This document shows, one piece after another, positions 21,790 through 32,666 of a stretch of DNA of 64,000 nucleotides (positions are counted from its first letter, which is position 1; the number at the start of each line of letters is the position of its first letter). The translations under genes were made by a program, and so were the position numbers. The DNA is taken from contig CM025851.1 in assembly GCA_003952965.2 (NCBI GenBank), forward strand, positions 27,436,238 to 27,500,237, written 5' to 3'. The notes beneath the pieces are model-generated. The model saw only the letters and a program-made list of their open reading frames with translations, had not been told where the DNA came from and did not search any database. The DNA is from Morella rubra (Eukaryota > Streptophyta > Magnoliopsida > Fagales > Myricaceae).

Positions 21790-22429
21790 GTCGATCTAAG
21801 ATGACTTATCCTAACCATTGCATAGCATTGGACTTTTCTTGCGATTCGGATAAATATCGATCATCCAATTTGATGATTGGACTTTACTTAATATCATCCC
21901 ATCATTCCCATCGTTCCATCACTTGATGATACAATCACGACAGTCTAAAATAATAACAATTTGATCCAATCACTTTATTATTAAAAAAATGTTTTCATTT
22001 CTATCAGGCTGATACTCTCTCTATTAATGCATTCACAACGTTTTTTTAAAAAAAAACCCAAACATAAAACAAGAATATATTATTATTTTGAAAACCTTTT
22101 ACAATATCACGCATGTGCAACGCTGGCATATTTATTGTCCAATTAAACATGTGGCTGACACGACTCTACATGTACGAAGACAAGTACTGCAGTGGAAGAA
22201 ATATTGTGAAGACACGGAACAAACCATAGATCACGGACTGATCAACTTAGCGCGTCATTAGACGACAATGAAGAGGTTGTATAAATGATGATTATATACT
22301 TTTTTTTTTCCCTAAGCAATGAAGTTTGATTCAAAAACTAAAGCATAAAAACAGAATCTCAAGGGGGCTTAAAAAAGCCACTAAATCTTAAATAGGAAAG
22401 CTGTAAAATATGCAACGGAATATCTGCCT
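21790..22429. other. 3' flank of RLK-C with a possible non-LTR tail
   Basis: About 21790-22290 matches the RLK-A 3' flank (see 881-1407). Between 22292 and about 22415 a segment absent from RLK-A begins with a T run and reads, on the minus strand, ggcttttttaagccccc and ttttgaatcaaacttcattg, ending in poly-A. This is a likely minus-strand LINE or SINE 3' end. Confidence 0.45.
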
Positions 22430-22719
22430 TGGCTCATGGTAGGTCTTGCATCTTTTTCTTCCTCTACGCACTGCAAAAGCTACTCCAACCAAGATTTCCA
22501 TCTTACCCATGTCATATCTGCCTCCCATTATGGGGTCTATGACATCTTCAATTCAGCAGGTTGTCGCGGCTGGTCTAATTTTTTCTGGATTCTAGACAAA
22601 AGACACTACACCAAAAAGATACAGACGATTTCAAGTCCTCCCACTCCGCATATAAACCAAAGCATATTGAATTTTATTGTCCAGTTGCCATGGCCTGTTA
22701 GATACATTCTGTTCAGTTG

Positions 22720-25583
22720 TCAACAACTTAATTTAGACCCAAATTATGTGCAAAATACCTATAGGGATGAATAGGTATATTTAAAAAATCTCAAATATCT
22801 TTTTAAAACTAAAACCTATCTTATGTAAAATCAATCCAAATAGAATGCTTTCAATATCCAAAGACTTAATAATATCTAAAAAACACGTAAGAACAAATCT
22901 GTAAAAACAGTATGAACAATCTATGAAATACAGAGCAATTCCGAACTAACTGTAAGAGATTGCAGATTACGAAATTTATAGATTCACAAACTAAAATGAT
23001 CCGCAATCAATTTATCAAAACTTGCAAGATTAGCTATACCAAATCTAATCAAATATACTTTTACCTTTGTCTTCAACCTTCTTTGAACAAAATATTTAAT
23101 ATCACCAAGATTGATATTCTAAAAACACTAACACAAGAAAGGTTAAAAGAAAACAACTAAATCAAAGGAAATTCAATCACACACTTGACAAAAGATTTGG
23201 TGGCAAAGAGAAACCCTCTTGAAGAACTTCTTCAAGAGAGAAAAACTCTCTAGGCCCTAGGTTGGTTGTTTAATCCGCTATTTTCAAACTTGATTACAAA
23301 GTGATCAAAAGATTATGCTAACCTAGCTCATCTACACACAGTGTATCTTACCCAAATTGCCTCAATTCAGATCTGTACTTTTGCAGGGACATGGAACTCC
23401 ATGACCGTTTGGAAACAAGATTCTCATCGGGTTGATCTTTCCACACAAGCCTTGTGCAATCAACAACCACTGTAGTAACGTAAGAGGATTCGATGTTGCA
23501 CCATCTTCAACTCTTCTCGGGATCCGGAGTTTTTCGAGAAAAGGTCCCATCCTTCAAAATAGGGGCATGACATTCAATCCTATCTCAATATATGCTCCTC
23601 CAAGGCCTAAGGTTGTATTGAATCCAATCCCATCCAGCATAGACGGGTAGAGTTCACTCATCCGGTAGCGAGGGGAAGATGAACAATGAAGCAATAGCTG
23701 CTCACCTTTCCCGCTATCTGCCTTTAAGTGATAGGGGAGCTTAACAGCCCACCAATCAATCTTTCTTTCTATCTCGAATTCTTGATCTTTGGTGCCAGTG
23801 GAGCAAAGCAAAGGAATTGGGAGATGAACTCCTCTATCTACCCTAGAAATGGGTTGGATCTATTGAATGAGATCCTGGAGACAGGGCTGGGGGGTATGAG
23901 TCGATCGGATGCAGGGAAGCCCAGGCAATCCGTTCCTATCAATCATTCGTCAGGAAGCAGTGGAGAAATAATCGTCTTTTGAAATCTCATTGTTGAAGGC
24001 GTAGAGAGGGCTGAAAAAAGATAGGAGAATCTTTGACAGCCATATCGTTAATAAAGAATTGTGTAATTTTTTGGGCCTCTGTCCGGCAGGCAATTTCCGT
24101 GCAAGTTTCTTTAGTCCCTGCTATGCCAGCAATAGGAAATCCTTAGAAAACCGGAACTCCCCAATTCGATATGTAGAACCGGAATGCAAGGTGCGTGATA
24201 GTTTTATTCCCCGCAAATGAGAAGTCTCCAAGCTTGACCCCTCCCACACAGGGGCGACTGGCTGGGGAAAGAACCCGAAAGCAATAATTGCAGTCTCGAC
24301 ACAGCCTATTTCGAAACTGGGATGAAGGGATGAAAGATTTTAGTTCCATATAGTCTTTTAAACGTCTACTGCACTCACGCCTTTCGGCCCCTATTCTAAA
24401 CTGAAACTTCTTCCTCGGGTTTTAACATAAATAAGATAAAATAATCTGTTCATTTCTCAAGGGTCGAGTGCTCCTGCCCCTTTCCTCTTTAGGGCTCCTA
24501 CTGTTGCCCGGTTCTTTTGTCATTTTGAATCGGAACAGGTACAACCCAGTTCATCCGATTACTACAGGGATGAACCCAATCCGGAATATAAACCAGAAAA
24601 AAAAAGACCTATTGAACCGATCACAGGAATACCAGTTACAGTACCTATCAGCCAAAGAGGAATCCTTCCAGTAGTATCGGCCATTTTACCCCACTTCCCT
24701 CCTTCATCAAGTGGTCATGCTAGAGACATAAACAGTAATGGATAATTATGAGATGATATCCTAATCTAGCTGGAACCTCTAGGACTTCAGTCACGGAAGG
24801 GCATGAGATCCTGGAAGAAAACCTTCAGATAAATATTCTTGAACAAAAGCCAGGGTGGAAAACAGGTAGCAGAATGAATTTGGCTTCTTCTGAGAAGAAA
24901 TCTAGTCTCTTCGGATCTGTTCAGTTTCTTTGTCTTTCTTGGGCCTCTATCGGTAGGCAATTTCCGTTCAAGTTTCTTTAGTCGCCTAATCAATTTATAA
25001 AAAACGAAAGGATTATTAACAATCGCTCCCACTAAAGTGCATATCCGTGTGAATATCAAATATATCACTCGCATTTCTGTTACAAAACGACTGTTCTAAT
25101 CTAAATATCTGCTGGAACCTCTAGAACCTCTGGAAGCTTCAGTCACTCTTGAATTCGAGTGTATGCTGATCAAGGAGAAGAAAACCTTCAGATAAATATT
25201 ACTTGAACATTTACAGCATACTCAAGGGTTCTTCAAGAAACAGGGGAGCAAAAATGATCGAGAGCTTTCTTGGAGAATTCGATCTTGAAGGAGAAGCAAG
25301 TCTAGAGAGATTCGGTCTGATCTGGTACTCCACGAAGAAAACCCATTCCGTTAAAACCCTGTCGTTGTTGGTGTTTCTTTTTTAATTTACTGACAATTTC
25401 CCAAAAAAAGTCTAGAGAGATTCGGTCAGACCTGGTACTCCACGAAGAAAACCCATTCCGTTAAAACCAATATACGTGTGAGAGCTAACAGAAATGCTGC
25501 CCGTTTCACTTTTCTTCTAGAAACAGCTAAATGGACATCAATGCCCCTGTTGAAGATTCACGAAAATACCAATAGACTTTACA
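22720..25583. mobile_element. Inserted block with probable organellar DNA, bounded by 5-bp repeat agttg
   Basis: Interrupts RLK-C between ggtccactgcaact and caactgaacag (minus strand). It is flanked by agttg at 22715-22719 and 25584-25588. The first 600 bp or so is AT-rich and resembles an LTR end (gatgaataggtatatt). From about 23360 the base composition and text change to plant-mitochondrial style: short duplicated segments (ggcaatttccgt.caagtttctttagt at 24088 and 24958; aaaaccttcagataaatatt at 24821 and 25181; gtctagagagattcggtc at 25300 and 25411) and a plastid psbJ frame. A single insertion of mitochondrial DNA that already carried plastid DNA is the simplest reading. Confidence 0.6.
24562..24684 (-). 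pseudogene. psbJ: Plastid psbJ copy (photosystem II protein J), full-length frame
   Basis: Forty codons from ATG at 24684 to TAG at 24562: [20 protein letters not shown] then [20 protein letters not shown]. Length and both ends match plastid PsbJ, a one-helix subunit of photosystem II encoded in the psbE-psbF-psbL-psbJ operon. Several hydrophobic positions differ from the usual protein and proline sits in the helix, so it has drifted. psbL is not recognisable upstream. The surrounding sequence looks mitochondrial, so this is an organelle-to-nucleus copy with no expected function. Confidence 0.92.
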
Positions 25584-26403
25584 AGTTGCAGTGGACCTTC
25601 ATTGGAACAAAGTAAATTGAATTGATCTTCTACAGTATTGGCATTGAACAGGTACTTCCTTTTGGGTATTCTCAAATATACACTTCCTTTAACATTCGGT
25701 GACCGATACCCATTCAGCAACAGTGTCTTGGGGTAACATTTTGGAAACCCATCATCCTGGCTGAAGGTGTGGAATGCAACGCAATATTTCATATTTGTAA
25801 GAATAAACTCTAACATCCATCTAGCGTGTAGTTGGAGAAGTAGTCATAATCATAATCATAGAATTCAACATGGGCTAGCTGTAGAAAGTCAGAATCAGTT
25901 TTGTTGCAAGACAACACAAATTCTGGTTCCCAAATTATGGCAGGAGTATTAATTTCCTACTAGAACTAGGAATATATCTGCACATACTGTTTGCCCCGCA
26001 AATACCATGTATCGTGCAAGGATTTTGAATGGCTTGCCACGAAACAATCCACGTGTCTCCCTCCTCGTCCCAGATGTACAATCGAATATTACCATTGTAA
26101 TCAACTGTCAATCTTCTATGTAGCACTTGCCCATAATCAGTTGACATAAAAGTAAAATCATTAGAAGAACTAAAGTTCCGGAAGGAGTCAAGCTCTGCGA
26201 CTCTATTATTGTTGTACAAATTCCTACCAGCATCCCAACTCACAAGCCATGGATGAGGCCAGTACATGCTGGAAATCTCAAGACCATTATAAAGAAGGTG
26301 CAGAAGGTTATCCTCAACAAAAAAAAGCTTGTAAAAACCAGAGGAATAGTCTCCCTGGCTTCTCGAGGAGACAAGCCTTGTATTTCTGGTGAGTAATTGT
26401 TCA

Positions 26404-27120
26404 CACTACAAGAAAACAGCTTTTGGGTGTCAGATTTTGTTGTCACCTAAAGCTAAAAATTTGTCACGAAAAGTCATTGCTGTCAAAAAAAGTTTAACAC
26501 CTGGTTTGATAGAAGAAGCATGTCACCCTTGTTCTTCAGTGACAAATTCTGAGTTTCCTCAGGAAATAGCGTTCGGACGCCAACTCAGATAGTTCGAACG
26601 GTTTTCATTTTGTGTGGCAGGTTCCTTGTGCATGAACGTCAATGTATTACATGACAAAATCAATTTCATCATGGAAAACATGTGCGAACGTCTATAGTAT
26701 CAATTCGCATGGGGTGAATTTCTGTGTCAAAAATACATTTTGTCAGCAGATTTATCGTCTGCACGCTACTACACAACGTGTGGACACTTTTTGTTTTTAT
26801 TTTTTTTAAAGAAAATCCAACGAATATAATGTGCGAACGGCTCTAGAACGTGCGGACACCTGTTAAAGATAGACTTGGGACGGTGGATTTGTGTACGAAC
26901 GCTGGTTTTTTTTATTTTATGAAAGAAGAAAGTGCCACAAATATAATGTGCAAATGGCTGAAGAACGTTTGGACAATGGATAAAATGGACGTGGAGACGG
27001 TGAAATAGAGTCCAGACATTAGTATGGGTATCCTGTGCGGATGCTAATTTTGTAGCGTGCGGACAAATGAAATATCATGCGAACGTTCAGACGTTGTTAA
27101 TCTGTCAGAACAGTTCTAAA
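26404..27120. repeat. Subterminal repeats of CACTA-C
   Basis: Repeated cgttcggac, gtgcgaacg, gtgcggacac and related motifs recur every 30-60 bp in both orientations behind the terminus. The motif set differs from the CGATCGATCG arrays of CACTA-1 and CACTA-B, so this is a separate CACTA family, shared with CACTA-D at 18190-18570. Confidence 0.7.
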
Positions 27121-27427
27121 TTATAATATTAAATTTGCGAATTTAAATTATTTAATTACGCATTTAAAATTAGATTAGACATGAATTTGAAGACATCATA
27201 TTAAATATAGTATAAATCAGTAATGGTCTACAAATATCTAATCTACTCAACAATAAATAAAATAAATAATCGAAATCAAGTTTGAAATAAATAATCTACC
27301 CAAATTTGCGTCGGGGAGTGAAATGCACTGTCACCTTCCTTACGTGTTCCATCATCTGCTCACGCATTTCTGTTTGCAATAGCCGGAGCCTCTGTTCTTG
27401 CTCTGCTTGTTGCTTCTGCTGCTGCTC

Positions 27428-28818
27428 TTACATCACCATCTCCATTTTTGCCTGCCTCACAGCTAACTCATCATATTCTTTCTGTCTAGCCCTCATCTCC
27501 TTTATCTCCATTCTTGCCTCTTCCAATCTCCGGGCCAGATCAACGGACGACACTGAGGACGATGATCCAACTTGCCGCACTGAATGGCCTAAACCACGGA
27601 CATAACCCGCTTTCGTCCCCAAAACCTTTGTGAATATCTCCACTTCTGTGAATGACATTCCCTCAGACTCGTGCTGTAATTGTAGCGCCTCCATCTTTTC
27701 CTACAAGTGAAGGAGAACATTATGAAAATTAATTTTTTAAATATAAAAAATTAATAATGCAAAACAAAATTTTATGGAACTTACAAAATGTTCCGGTGCA
27801 GTATCGGATGTCCACGCGCCGTCCTTATTAGTATGCATTTTTTGTACATCAATGCAGGATTAATCTGATCAGTTTCTGAATCTTTTTGCACACCAAAAAA
27901 TTATATATACATTAAAATCCATTAATAACATAATGCTGTAACAACAAAAATACACTTAAATATTTGAGTTGATTATAACCATTAGAACTAGAGCCGTTGG
28001 AAAGACCGAGTGCCGAAGTGTGAGCAACCGTCAGCTTAGCCCTATTTTGGCGGTTGATTTCACTCTTTCTCTAAAATACATATCTATTGAGTTAGTAAAA
28101 AAACGAAGTATAGGTAAATAAAAATATTAGAATAAACATTTTACCTGGAATTCTTCAGTACTAAATAATTCGCAGATGGGAGCCCATTCTTCCTTTTTCA
28201 TGTTGGGGTACGGATGCTCTAACACTTCTTCTTTGGTGGGAAACAAAGCGTAGTACTGGTGCATTTTGTTTTGATGCGTCCTGTATGTTGTGTTCATTGT
28301 AGACATCACAGTGTTGCGATCCTCTGGCTGATCATAATCTAGGTTGAAGTCATCTTGAAATGAACCATGTTAGTATAATTAAAAAATAATTAATAAAAGT
28401 CTAATTTTTATTAAGTTACACTTACCCATGCTTTGTTCATTACGTAAGACTTAACCTCATCGGAGACTTTGGACCAGTTGACCACATCAACGGGACATGT
28501 GATCGCACGAGCGACCAATATGACTAGAAAGCATCGAAGATGCCTTGTCATCACCACCGTACGACCATCGGGAATATGGACGCTCAGCTTTCCTACAATA
28601 CGAGCCTTCTCTAATGCAAGCCCGCATGTCCTACCCCGTACATGTCTAATCCCAGAGGTGGCTATACATGAACAAAAACGTTATTAACGTAAAACATCAG
28701 CACCTAATTACATGTATTTAAAAAATTAACATTAAAGTTAGTTTGAAATACTTACAACGCACAACTGCTCTACAGGGTGCCTCACGGGTTGATCGATGCA
28801 GGAGATGGTAAATCCTCA
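27428..28818 (-). pseudogene. CACTA-C Ptta/En/Spm transposase segment (PF03004-like)
   Basis: Minus-strand pieces, probably exons: GLALEKARIVGKLSVHIPDG and ITCPVDVVNWSKVSDEVKSY (28690-28430), TYRTHQNKMHQYYALFPTKE and NMKKEEWAPICELFSTEEFQ (28309-28140), and MEALQLQHESEGMSFTEVEI, GTKAGYVRGLGHSVRQ plus a coiled-coil tail (27694-27428). Spacing with gt/ag-like borders suggests introns. The segment continues upstream across the Copia insertion at 38079-38247 (RGKRLRCDSGARSVGASNQT). The frames are mostly open, so this region may have decayed less than CACTA-1. Confidence 0.75.
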
Positions 28819-30023
28819 TGTAAGTCTGAATAACAACCCAAGAGGGGGGGGGGGCTGAATTGGGTTTTAATAAATTTTAAAACTTTGTCAAGAATTTAAG
28901 CAATTTTAATGATAAATAGAACACAACAAGGAGAGATATGAACAATAAAAAGAAGAGATGGAGTTAAAGAGATGACACCGTAATTTTTAGGTGGTTCGGC
29001 CAACCCTTGCCTACGTCCACCCCCAAGGCTATTTACTTCCTTGGGCTTCCTTTCACTATTCTTCAAATAGCAAATACACCTTAGCTTCCGGGTGCTAAGA
29101 ACCTTTACAAAGCGTTTTTCGAGCTCACGCTTTAACTCTTTCACAAATCCCAAAACCAAGGGATTTCTTCTACCCACAAGTAGGACCCAGTGTTTACCCA
29201 ACACTCAAGTGGTTTATAAAGGATGGGTACAAAGGAAGATCAAAGAATGGCTCTTAAAGCCGAATATACAAGTGTAAAGCACAAAGGAGTGCAATAAGAC
29301 AAAGATCTCAGTAGAAAGCTGAAGTTTGGCAGAGGAATCACAAGCTTTCTTGGTAGGTGCGGTCTTCTCTCTTCTTCAAAGCACTTTCTCTCTCTAGAAG
29401 TTAGGTCGTAGAATAATTGCAAAGTCTATGCGTACGATCCTTGTCTTCTTTCTCTTTTTCTTCTGGTATTTAAATCTTCTTGACTTCAACGGTCATCAAA
29501 GCTAGCAAGAAGGACCGTTGGAGAGGCGCTCACGTCATTTGAAAGTGATTTGAAGGTTCTGGAAATATTCAAAATTTTCGTTAGCGTGGCATGTGTTGAC
29601 ACATGGTTAGCATGTGTTGACACATCAAAAAATTGAACTGGAGTTGAGCTCTCGGGAGTCAGTGCAATGTGTCGACACCATAAAGCCAATGTGTCGACAC
29701 TAGTCTTGGTCTGGAAAAGATGTCTCGGGTGTAAGTGCAATGTGTCGACACTTATAAGTGCTGAGAGAAAATCAGCAACTTTAAAGCGTCCAAACCATTC
29801 CAAAACCTTTTTAAACACCTACAAAGGGAAAAATTGATCTTATCAACTTGTATAATGGTGTTCAAGTCCTCTTATAAATATTTTAGAGAGAAAAATAATC
29901 TTTTGAAATATTTTTTAGAAAAGAGGATTGACAATATAAAATTTAAAAGTCTTCAAAACTTAGAAACTTTTGTTATCATCAAAATCAAATATGGATTGTT
30001 TGCAAAACAACCTTGGGCTAACA
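28819..30023 (-). repeat. 3' LTR of the Copia element
   Basis: Reads TGTTAGCCCAAGGTTG to gacttaca on the minus strand. Contains several copies of the palindrome gtgtcgacac and variants (29590-29760). Confidence 0.93.
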
Positions 30024-30037
30024 ATCTCCCCCTTTTT
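30024..30037 (-). promoter_or_regulatory. Polypurine tract of the Copia element
   Basis: Minus strand AAAAAGGGGGAGAT directly before the 3' LTR; the expected plus-strand primer site. Confidence 0.9.
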
Positions 30038-30640
30038 GATGATGACAAAACCATTTTAAAAACGACAATTTGCTAACAAATAGAAAAGCTCCCCTGAGAA
30101 CAAGCAGGAGTTTTTCATGACATTTTTAGCAAAAAGGACTTTGAGATTTTACAAAAATTTTGCAAGAGTTTCCTTTGTAAATGGAGGTTTCCCAAAATTA
30201 AAAACATGAAAGAGCACTTCTAAATCCTTTCTCCAAACCCCCAAACTTCCAATATACCAACAGAACACAAGACTTCATATTTTGAGAATTGAGAGTTAGG
30301 AATTATTACCTGTAAAGCAAGTCTCAATTTCACAATGAAGTGCAAAGAGATAAGCACTTCTCAAATTCTTATAGATACCAATGAGATAATCAACAGATAT
30401 AAGCAAAATCAAATAGTCCATTGAAGACAATAAATACTAGAGCTATTCATTAGAAACTGGCAAGTCAAAAGTTCAGCCAAAACAATGATTACAAGGCATA
30501 TAGAGGACAAACAAACTAAGATAAGTACAAAATGAGAATGTCCTCTATAAGAGCTAGGAAGTCAGCAATACACTAAACTTCTCCCCCTTTGGCATCATCA
30601 AAAAAAGATAAGGGGAAGGTCAAGGGTAGGAGGAGTAGGG

Positions 30641-32150
30641 TCAAGGGTAATTTTTGGATTTCTTGATAGGAGGAGGAGGATGCTCGATCTCAAATTTCTT
30701 CAGCCATTCCATCCAAGTCGTGGAGAACCAATACGTCCACTTCAGTACATGAGGACGAAGATTACGATCAGAATCCATCTGCACTTCTGTGGCCTGAACA
30801 ACATCCTCAGCTGATTTTTGCACAAATGTCTGAAGCTCAGCAGATGGTGGCTTTGAATTCATTACAGTATCTTGAATCACATTGCTGGCCACATGGATAC
30901 TATTGTTGACTTGGTGCTTGAGAGCTGCATATCCTTATCCAGAGTACCAAACGCTCAGTATGAGCGGTGAGCAGCTTTTTAATATCGTCAAACCCCATCT
31001 TCATACTGGTGACCATACGTTTAAGTCTGACCCAATCTCTTCTGTTCTTCCTTTATTCATCCATGGAAGCTTCAAGGGAATTTAACCGAGGCACATGAGA
31101 ACTACCAGTGGCCCTCCGTGAGGAATATCATCGGGGGAGGAGAAACAGAAAGAGGAGTGTTCTCCTTATAGGTGTTCGGGTCCCCATGGGAGTTCTTGCA
31201 GTTGCTTCCTCTTCCTCATCTTCACTCTCTTCTTCAGAATCTGAACCCCCTTCTCTTCCTTTTTGAGGTGTCACAACACCTTTCTAACCCATTCTTCATC
31301 CTCATTTTGCATAAAACCCATCAACCTAAGAGTTTTCTTGTTATACTCCTTAGATTCTTTGGGTTTTTCTCTAACTTCCCCAGTCATAATCAACCTCAAG
31401 GGCATGAAACATGTGAGTAAAAAACATCCCATAGGGGAGCCCTTGTTTCTTCTTTTCAGTGGCAGCTTTCATATGATTGAGCATTAAGTGACCAAGGTTC
31501 ATGGTGTGCGGTAATCAAGCAGTACATACAAATAATTCTAGGAAAGTAATGTACTCAAATTTTCCAGTCCTTGGCAAAATAATATTGCAACCATATGATG
31601 TAAATCCTTCTATGAATGACAGATCACTGGCAGTGGGTCTAATCACTTCACTAGGGTTGGATTATCCAAACAACCCTAAGAATATCATGGGCTCAACTTC
31701 AGACATACCCATCCATCCATGGCATCAAAGAACTTCTTTCCACATTAGGGGCAGAGGCCAAAGATTCAAAGAAGCAACTGACAATCTAATTTTCCATTCA
31801 CATAACTATTGGCATCCTCAGATTTGAATATTGAAAGTTTGCATAAACCAACTTCACCAAGTAAACATAACAATCCACTTTCAAATTCACAAAAACACCC
31901 ATCCCTGATATTCAAACATCTCTTTAAAATCAAACCACTTTCACTAAACCATTTAAAATCAGCCCAACGACCAGCAATGACTTTCTTTCAAAATCTTGAA
32001 CAAAACGATTTTTGCATAACCCTGACCTGTAAATGTAGCCTCTGGAGTAGGAGCGGGTTCCTCAGTGCTTCGCCTTTCTTCCGTGTCCTTGAACTGACAG
32101 AGGTGGGCGTTTGATGAGCGGGACGCTTGGAGCGGCTGGAAGACATCACG
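30641..32150 (-). pseudogene. Extra ORF between pol and 3' LTR of the Copia element, degenerate
   Basis: Sense-strand coding remnant in the position where Sirevirus-type Copia elements carry an additional gene. It opens MSSSRSKRPAHQTPTSVSSR at about 32147. Frame-broken text continues: LVKLVYANFQYSNLRMP (about 31850-31800), CNIILPRTGKFEYITFLELF (about 31590-31530), MNLGHLMLNHMKAATEKKKQ (about 31500) and GLPYGMFFTHMFHALEVDYD (about 31440-31380). An acidic stretch and an open 83-codon end at 30892-30641 follow. The pattern resembles the domain annotated in plants as 'putative plant transposon protein' (PF20167, from memory), and parallels CACTA-B 57848-58664. Function unknown. Confidence 0.6.
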
Positions 32151-32339
32151 GCAGGAGAGGAGTTTAAGGGCTATCGGCGGTGAAATTTGTGAAAGGAGTG
32201 GGTAAATGGGATTTGTGAGGGAAGAGAGAAAATGGCGCATTTGGGAGAGAAAGAGGTTCTGTGAGTTGGAGGGAAGATAAGTGCCGACCCTAGCCTTAAA
32301 GAGTATTAATAAGACACGTGTGCCCTTTTTTTTTTAAAA

Positions 32340-32540
32340 CTGAACTCGAAAGATGTGTCGACACATTGAACCAATGTGTCGACACATTGCACATGTTCCC
32401 GAATGCATTTTTAAAGGAGCTCTCGGGGGAGGCTTGTGTGTCGACACATTGATTTATGGTGTCGACACATACTTCCTTAGTGCAAACTGCCATGAAAACC
32501 AAAGTGTTGACACTTGTTTTACCAAGTGTTGACACATGCC
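32340..32540. repeat. GTGTCGACAC palindromes upstream of the extra ORF
   Basis: Five or so copies of tgtgtcgacaca-type sequence, the same motif as in the LTRs, sit between the pol stop (32667) and the extra ORF start (about 32147). Confidence 0.7.
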
Positions 32541-32666
32541 ATGCAAAAAGATACATACAATAGATTTCACAAGGAATAAGCAAATGATTATAATAGAATC
32601 AATAAAGAGCAATTAAACAAATCAAAACATGTCCAATGCAATCAATAACATAATTAATATGACAAA

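Larger units (their letters stand above)
22430..26403 (-). pseudogene. RLK-C: broken G-type lectin receptor kinase
   Basis: Minus-strand relic of a RLK-A paralogue. 26403-25589 covers the end of the lectin region through SLG, EGF and PAN segments (SSMYWPHPWLVSWDAGRNLY, NPCTIHGICGANSMC, FPKCYPKTLLLNGYRSPN). It is split by a 2.9-kb insertion (22720-25583). The remainder (22719-22430) encodes the transmembrane segment (MLWFICGVGGLEIVCIF) joined directly to the C-terminal kinase tail (AELKMS, DMTWVRWKSWL). Compared with RLK-A, about 250 codons, the whole kinase domain, are deleted at about 22575. The N-terminal lectin half is absent because CACTA-C begins at 26404. Confidence 0.88.

Noticed and set aside
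23362..24349. Minus-strand open frames (23362-23550, 23554-23811, 24143-24349) as mitochondrial genes
   Set aside because: I cannot match them to any mitochondrial protein; only psbJ in this block is recognisable.
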